Positions 58,868 to 64,000 of a stretch of DNA of 64,000 nt are shown here, piece by piece (the first letter of the stretch is position 1; each line of letters opens with the position of its first letter). The position numbers and the translations under genes were made by a program. The DNA is from Calycina herbarum (Eukaryota > Ascomycota > Leotiomycetes > Helotiales > Pezizellaceae), in the NCBI GenBank assembly GCA_001414485.1, contig LLEY01000009.1, forward strand, positions 124,001-188,000, written 5' to 3'. Under the pieces are notes generated by a model. The model searched no databases. It was not told where the DNA came from and saw only the letters and a program-made list of their open reading frames with translations.

Positions 58868-60233
58868 ATGAGTGGAGAGGATGAGAATCGCAGCGGGCCA
58901 GATGGTCCAGAATACGACCACTCCATCATCACCACCCGATTGAGAGCCTGCGAGGCTTGCAAGGCGAGAAAGGCAAGCCACCATCCAGAAATCGTCATCC
59001 TCCTGCTGCTCTATTAATGTTAATCCCCACAAGGTACGATGTGATAAGCTCGACCCCTGTTCAGCATGCAAGAGCTCCAACATACCGTGTTGGACCGCTC
59101 CTAGACCGTCACTGCAAAAGCGGCAAAGAGCTGCTGCTGTGCCTGCGCGTGTGTAAGTCAGTATTCTCAAAAACGAAATAGAACGGAAGCTAAATTATGT
59201 GGCATCCCATCCAGTGAAGACCAGCTATCTAAGATCAACGAGCAGCTTTTCCAACTGCAAACTTCACTCGATAGCTTGACTAAACAGAAGGCTGAACTGT
59301 CTTCTCCTATATCTAACCGAGACTTTGGACCTTCACGCTCTGCCTCAGGTAAAAACACGCTGTCTCCAGATGAGCCACCCTACCTTGGCGAGTCTTCTTT
59401 TGAAGTCCATTCGCACCAGACGGGGCAAATATTAGACATTGCACTTCACAATTCCCTGGCAGCGGGACAAGGCCAAGACGTGGCATCCAGCTTACAGTCG
59501 CTGCGTGGCCTCCATAGCGGTAGCATTCACAATAGAAATAGCAATGTCGGCTTTACATCTGACCTACCCATGCCTTCCATCCAGGTCGCACTTGCAGCAC
59601 TGCGAATAACAGATGGTGCGTACCCTACTGTACCCCGTCCGCTTGCCATCTTTCGCCTCTGACAAATTTTCAGTCTTACTCCGTGGCTTCTTGCAGTGCT
59701 CGCCATTCGGAGATGGAAAGGTCTTCCGCGAAACATGCCAAAGATACTACTTTCCTGTCAACGGCTACTCTGTGTCGGATTTCATCATCACCAACGGCGG
59801 GCTGATGGGCATTGTCGGCATGGCAAGTGCTGCCCAACTTCGAGCGCATGGCATTGACCCTGCAGCTGCTGCACAAGTCGTTGAAATGTGCTCGAACAAC
59901 GTCTCGGTCACGATTGCAAAGCTCAGTATCTTTCTGGAGCCAAAGATTTCAAACATCGAGTGTCTCTTATTTGGCGTAAGTTGTTACACACCTGGAATAT
60001 ATATATATATCCCGTCAGAGAACTGATTACCGCTGCTCAACCAGGTCCAAACTGCGATGGCTGAATCAGATCATAACAAACCATGGTATCTGATATCATT
60101 TGCGGCTCGACTATGCATGGATAGTGGGCCCAACCGGTTGAAAGATAGTGTGGAAGACATCGACGAACTTAACAGGAGAAAAGTCTGTTTCTGGTTTACA
60201 TACGCCTTCGACAACACACACCTTTTTTCGTAG
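58868..60233 (+). pseudogene. Zn2Cys6 transcription factor truncated by a LINE insertion
   Basis: Exons: 58868-58972, 59034-59152, 59215-59615, 59674-59975, 60045 onward, all in phase. The first intron has a GC donor (GCAAGC) and splits the Zn2Cys6 cluster; splicing gives CEACKARK then VRCDKLDPCSACKSSNIPC, with all six cysteines. A coiled-coil linker follows (SKINEQLFQLQTSLDSLTKQ), then the start of the fungal regulatory middle-homology domain (RLCMDSGPNRLK, then RRKVCFWFTYAFD). At about 60218 the coding sequence runs into the 5' end of a LINE, and the frame stops at TAG 60231-60233 after 371 residues. The rest of the domain and the C-terminus are missing from this window and may lie beyond the LINE. 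The DNA-binding and dimerisation parts are intact, so a truncated protein could still be made. Confidence 0.82.
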
Positions 60234-63200
60234 ATCGAATTTTTTGTTCTAATTCACTCGCTCTCATCTACTCGCACTTAATAAGCCGATTTCCTTCTAT
60301 GGAGACCTCTCTTAGGAGGCCTCCGGCCTCACCTACGCCTCTGAGAAGAGATCTAGGAAAAGGGGAAGGGCGCCCGATCCCCCCCCTTCCGAATATATAA
60401 TAGCACTTTGTCTTAGCAACTTCTAAAGCTCTTAAGCGTAGTACTATAGGCTAAACCTTCTTCGGAGGAACTACAGAAGCTGTAGATTACTACCTAAGTA
60501 CTACTCTTAACAAAGCCCCTCCTAACCTTCTTTTCTACCTCTGAGCCTTTTATACTTAAGTTACTAATATCAGCCTACTATTCTACCAAGCATACACCTT
60601 AGGGACACCCCTCCTACTACCCTTGATCTTAGAAACTTCCTCTATTACATATAGAGGAGGCCCTACGCCATCTACGACTCCTCCCCCCCCTCTAAGCTCA
60701 GCTAAAAAAAATTCATATATATAGACTATAAAAGATGCCTTAGCACCTAAAAGCATACTAGCAATAATACCCTACTCTCTCTCTCTCTCTACTAGTACTT
60801 TAAAGCTATAGAAGGACAAGAATAAGGGTTCTTTAGCTAAACTAGACCTTAGAGTCTTTATCCAACTACCCCCTGATTCCCTAGAAAGGAAACATTCTAC
60901 TCTAGCTATCTTTCTTACCCTCTATAACCTAAAGATAGGCTATAAAGAGCTTATATAAGAGGTCCTCTCAGTTAGCTCTGGTTTCGCTATTGTACTAAAG
61001 AACGAAGCTACCCTAGACGCCCTGTTATTAACAAAGAAGGCATTTATATAGACGCTATTCTCTATAGCTAAGATTAAGACCTTATAAAACTAGGTAGTAT
61101 ACTGCTTATTAGAAATACTTTAAAGTATTAAAGCTATTAAGATCAATGAAAAAGAAGTAATTATATTAACTCTTATCCCTATTACTTCTAAAGTAGTAGC
61201 TATAGTAATTAAGGAACGAATTAGAATAGCCCTTATAAAGATTAATATAATAAGGATCTCGCTATTAGATAAGCTATTCTATACCTCCTAGACTGTCTTC
61301 TTTAAAGAGGAAGAAGCCTAGGACAGCTATACTATCCTAGATATAATATCTCTTCTTAGTAGAAGAGTCTTCTTTAAACCTCTTTCTAAGGTTTCTATAA
61401 TTATATAGTACTCTAAGTGCTAGGGGTGGTATAACTAAAGGAACTATAGGAAGAACCAACAGTGCTGTCTATATAGTACTACTTAATACTCTAAAGACTT
61501 TTACCTTATATGTTTAAGACATATATAGTATAAGCTAAAGTGCTTATATTATAGTAGACCTCACGCCTTAGACGACCTAGGGTGCCAGCTTAGACTAAGG
61601 AACTTAGAGACACGCCCCTTAACCGAGAATAAGAGAACTATTTAGTAAGTATATAATGAAATATAGATAAGAAGAGAGGAAGACTCCCTTTATAGTAGCC
61701 GAGACATAGAAGCTCCGGCTACCTTACAAGCTAAAGTAGATAGCTCTTCTAACTCGACTACCTCGTCTACTTCGCCTGTCTTACCTACCTCGCCTCTCCC
61801 GCCTACCTCGCCTACCTCGCCTACCTCGCCTATCTTACTATCCTAAGAAGATGATTTTAATACCTCTATAAACACTCCTATAAAAGAGGCTTCCAACGAC
61901 CTCTCTATTCGAAGAACCTAAGGAAATACTATTATAGTTTCTATATAAGTAGATAAGGGCTTACTAAAAACCACTGCCTCTAAGTTCTATAGATTAACGT
62001 TTATAAGTCTAGTAAGTACTAGGAGCTGGTTCTCTAACTAGCTTACTCTAGACAAGTCAACATAGTTCTTATCTAGGAACCGTATATATACTAGAGAGAG
62101 ATTTACTATTAGATTATAAGACACTACTCGAATTATACCTACTTTATACCTATATATAACTAGAACAATAACCCTCCTAGAGTACTTATATTTATATAAA
62201 AAGGAGCAGAGATTCTCTTAAGTTAATAAACACTAATTATACTCTTACTTAAATACTAAGACCTTATTTATATTAAGATTATACTCTCTTAAGGCCTCCT
62301 ATTATATATCCTTAATATATATAACGCCTCTCTAGGCGCTAAGGGCGCTAAAGAGGCTATTAACCTTGTCCTTTACTTATAATACATTACTATAACGAAT
62401 ACCCTTATAGCTAGCGACTTAAACCTAAAGAGCTAGCTCTAGTAACTGGATTTCCTTAGGTAGGAAAGTATATAAGCCCCCTCGCTTATTAACTAGATAG
62501 AGGACAGAGGGCTACAACTCTCTACCTCTTCTAGGACGTAAACGTATAACTTCGGCAATACCCTTAACCTTATCTTTTACTTAAGTAACCTCTACTAAAG
62601 AGAGGCGTCTACTAAGATAGATCTTATCTTTAAGTATAGCTTTAACTACCTCCTACTTCTTACCTAGCTTCTATATATAGGAAACCTAATAAAGAAGGAT
62701 CCGCCTTTAAAACTTAGTACTCTTAACGTTAAAACCTTTAAGACTACCCTCTAAAGTAAGCTTAAAACATAATAGCTATACGAACTTATATAATAACTAA
62801 ATATAGAATTACTAGAGGCTCTAGTAGGATTTATCTCTAAGAATATATATAGCACGTACCTTTATAGTACTAAGCAAGGTCTTAGACATAGATTCGAACA
62901 CCCCTAGTAGAATAAGGAATATTAGACAGCGGCTATTAAAGCAAGGCAGGTATAAAGGCTTAACACGAGCCCTTAAGCCTTAAAGTCTCTTTATAAGAGT
63001 CTAAGATAGGAAATCTAGAAGGTAAAGAGAGAACACTTCTATAACCTAATTAATAAGGCTATAAAGAGCAAAGACGTCTTTAAGATTTACAAGTAGTACT
63101 AAAGCACTAGAATATATAAGTCTCTCCCTTTAAGAGACTTAGTAGGTTAGCTAAGCTTTACTACTTAGGAGAAGCAGAAGATCCTTATATAAAAGCTGCT

Positions 63201-64000
63201 TATAAATAAGGCTGAAGTCAGGGATATACTATTTAATACCCTAACTACTTCTACTTAGGCCCTCTTATAAGTAGATCTTACTTTATATAAGGTTAAGGAA
63301 TTAATTCTTAGTAAAGCTTCAACTATACTAGGAGAAGATAAGCTAGTAACAGGGGTCCTTAAAGTAGCTTAGCTATAGATCTCGAACCTTGTCTTCCTAC
63401 TATTCAAAGGCTATATAGAGACAGGCTTCTATTTGAAGATCTTCTAATCTACTATCGTTGCTATTATCTTAAAACCTAATAAGAAAGACAAGTCCTCCTC
63501 TTAAGTATACTAGCTAATTACTCTACTCTCGGTCCTTAGAAAAGGGCTTAAAAGGCTCCTTACTAAGCAAGTATCTTAGATAGCTATTAAGCACTCTATT
63601 CTAGGGTAGAACTAGTTTAAGGCTCTTCTATTAAGAGCTACTATAGACCTTACTACCTATCTTACCTTCGATATTAAGTTAGCTCTTATAAATAAGTAGG
63701 AAGCCTCTCTTCTTATACTTAATATTAAGAGCGCCTTTAACGCGGTACTCCCTAGCCGCCTAATTAAAAGGTTAAGAGAGTAAGAGTAGCTATATTACTT
63801 CGTAGAATAGGTCTTCTCTTTCTTAACTAATAGATTAGTAAAAGTAAAGCTTAATAGAGAAGTAGACAACGCTACCCCGCTTTAGTATAGCCTTCTATAA
63901 AGCTCGCCTATCTTACTAATCCTCTTTATACTTTATATCTAGCCTCTCTTTAGATTAGGAGTTAGTTCTCTCCTAGTAGTATAGAGATTCGGCTACGCCG
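60218..64000 (+). mobile_element. Second LINE copy, inserted in the regulator gene (3' end outside window)
   Basis: The start (CACCTTTTTTCGTAGATCG) matches the 5' end of the minus-strand LINE at 48975, and the two copies stay collinear to the end of the window. Zinc-knuckle sequence of ORF1 is at about 61400-61560, followed by a Thr-Ser-Pro repeat region (61755-61845). Endonuclease and RT coding remnants run from about 61950. The window ends inside the RT, just before the expected YADD box. The first 200 bp keep ordinary composition; after that stops and TpA are frequent, so the copy is also RIP-damaged, probably less than the other. Confidence 0.87.
61755..61845 (+). repeat. Short tandem repeat in LINE ORF1 (CCTACCTCG units)
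   Basis: Several 9-bp units of the type CCTACCTCG encode Thr/Ser/Pro repeats. The same array is found in the opposite orientation at 47330-47460 in the other LINE copy. Confidence 0.75.

Overview
This window looks like a chromosome segment of a filamentous ascomycete, probably in Leotiomycetes. The evidence is short introns of about 45-130 bp with GT/CTNAY/AG signals, a cluster of 2EXR-type genes, a hydrolase-NACHT-ankyrin STAND protein, an eRF3 with a Q/G/Y-rich N-terminus, a Zn2Cys6 regulator and transposon families typical of these fungi. It has two compartments. Gene islands of ordinary composition lie at about 10.1-17.9, 23.7-42.7 and 54.3-60.2 kb. They are separated by very AT-rich blocks (1-10.07, 17.95-23.7, 42.8-52.5 and 60.4-64 kb) in which CpA and TpG are rare and former Gln, Arg and Trp codons have become stops. 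That is the mark of repeat-induced point mutation (RIP).

AT-rich blocks. Positions 1-5261 hold the 3' part of a chromodomain Ty3/Gypsy element with its 3' LTR. It is inserted inside a pogo/Fot1-type transposase copy whose remainder (5262-6222) is followed by a 435-bp perfect-fold MITE with the same termini and then by a second, complete Fot1-like element (6672-8535) in the opposite orientation. Positions 17951-21622 are a two-gene PIF/Harbinger element with TTA target duplication, and 22556-23018 is a solo LTR of the same Gypsy family with a TAGAA duplication. Positions 43152-48981 are a LINE (minus strand, 14-bp target duplication). Positions 49098-54228 are a Ty1/Copia element (minus strand, 208-bp LTRs, TATAA duplication). 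A second copy of the LINE starts near 60218 on the plus strand and runs off the window.

Gene islands. The first island carries four tandem 2EXR-like genes, two intact and two broken. The second carries a three-repeat basic protein, a Ran-binding Yrb30-like protein (28329-30901), translation termination factor eRF3 (31400-33741), a SIRT5-type sirtuin (34311-35836), a broken hydrolase-NACHT-ankyrin gene (36640-40909) and a fifth 2EXR gene with an in-frame stop. The third carries an intact full-size ABCB multidrug-type transporter (54559-58736), divergent from a Zn2Cys6 regulator (58868 onward) whose regulatory domain is cut off by the second LINE.

The most notable observations are a 19-bp tandem duplication that alone explains the main frameshift in the NACHT gene, the LINE insertion that truncates the regulator next to the transporter, the Fot1/MITE/Fot1/Gypsy nest, and RIP that stops part-way through a single Copia element. 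Splice models were built by eye from signals and reading frame. Those given as joins add up to whole codons, but none has been tested against transcripts.
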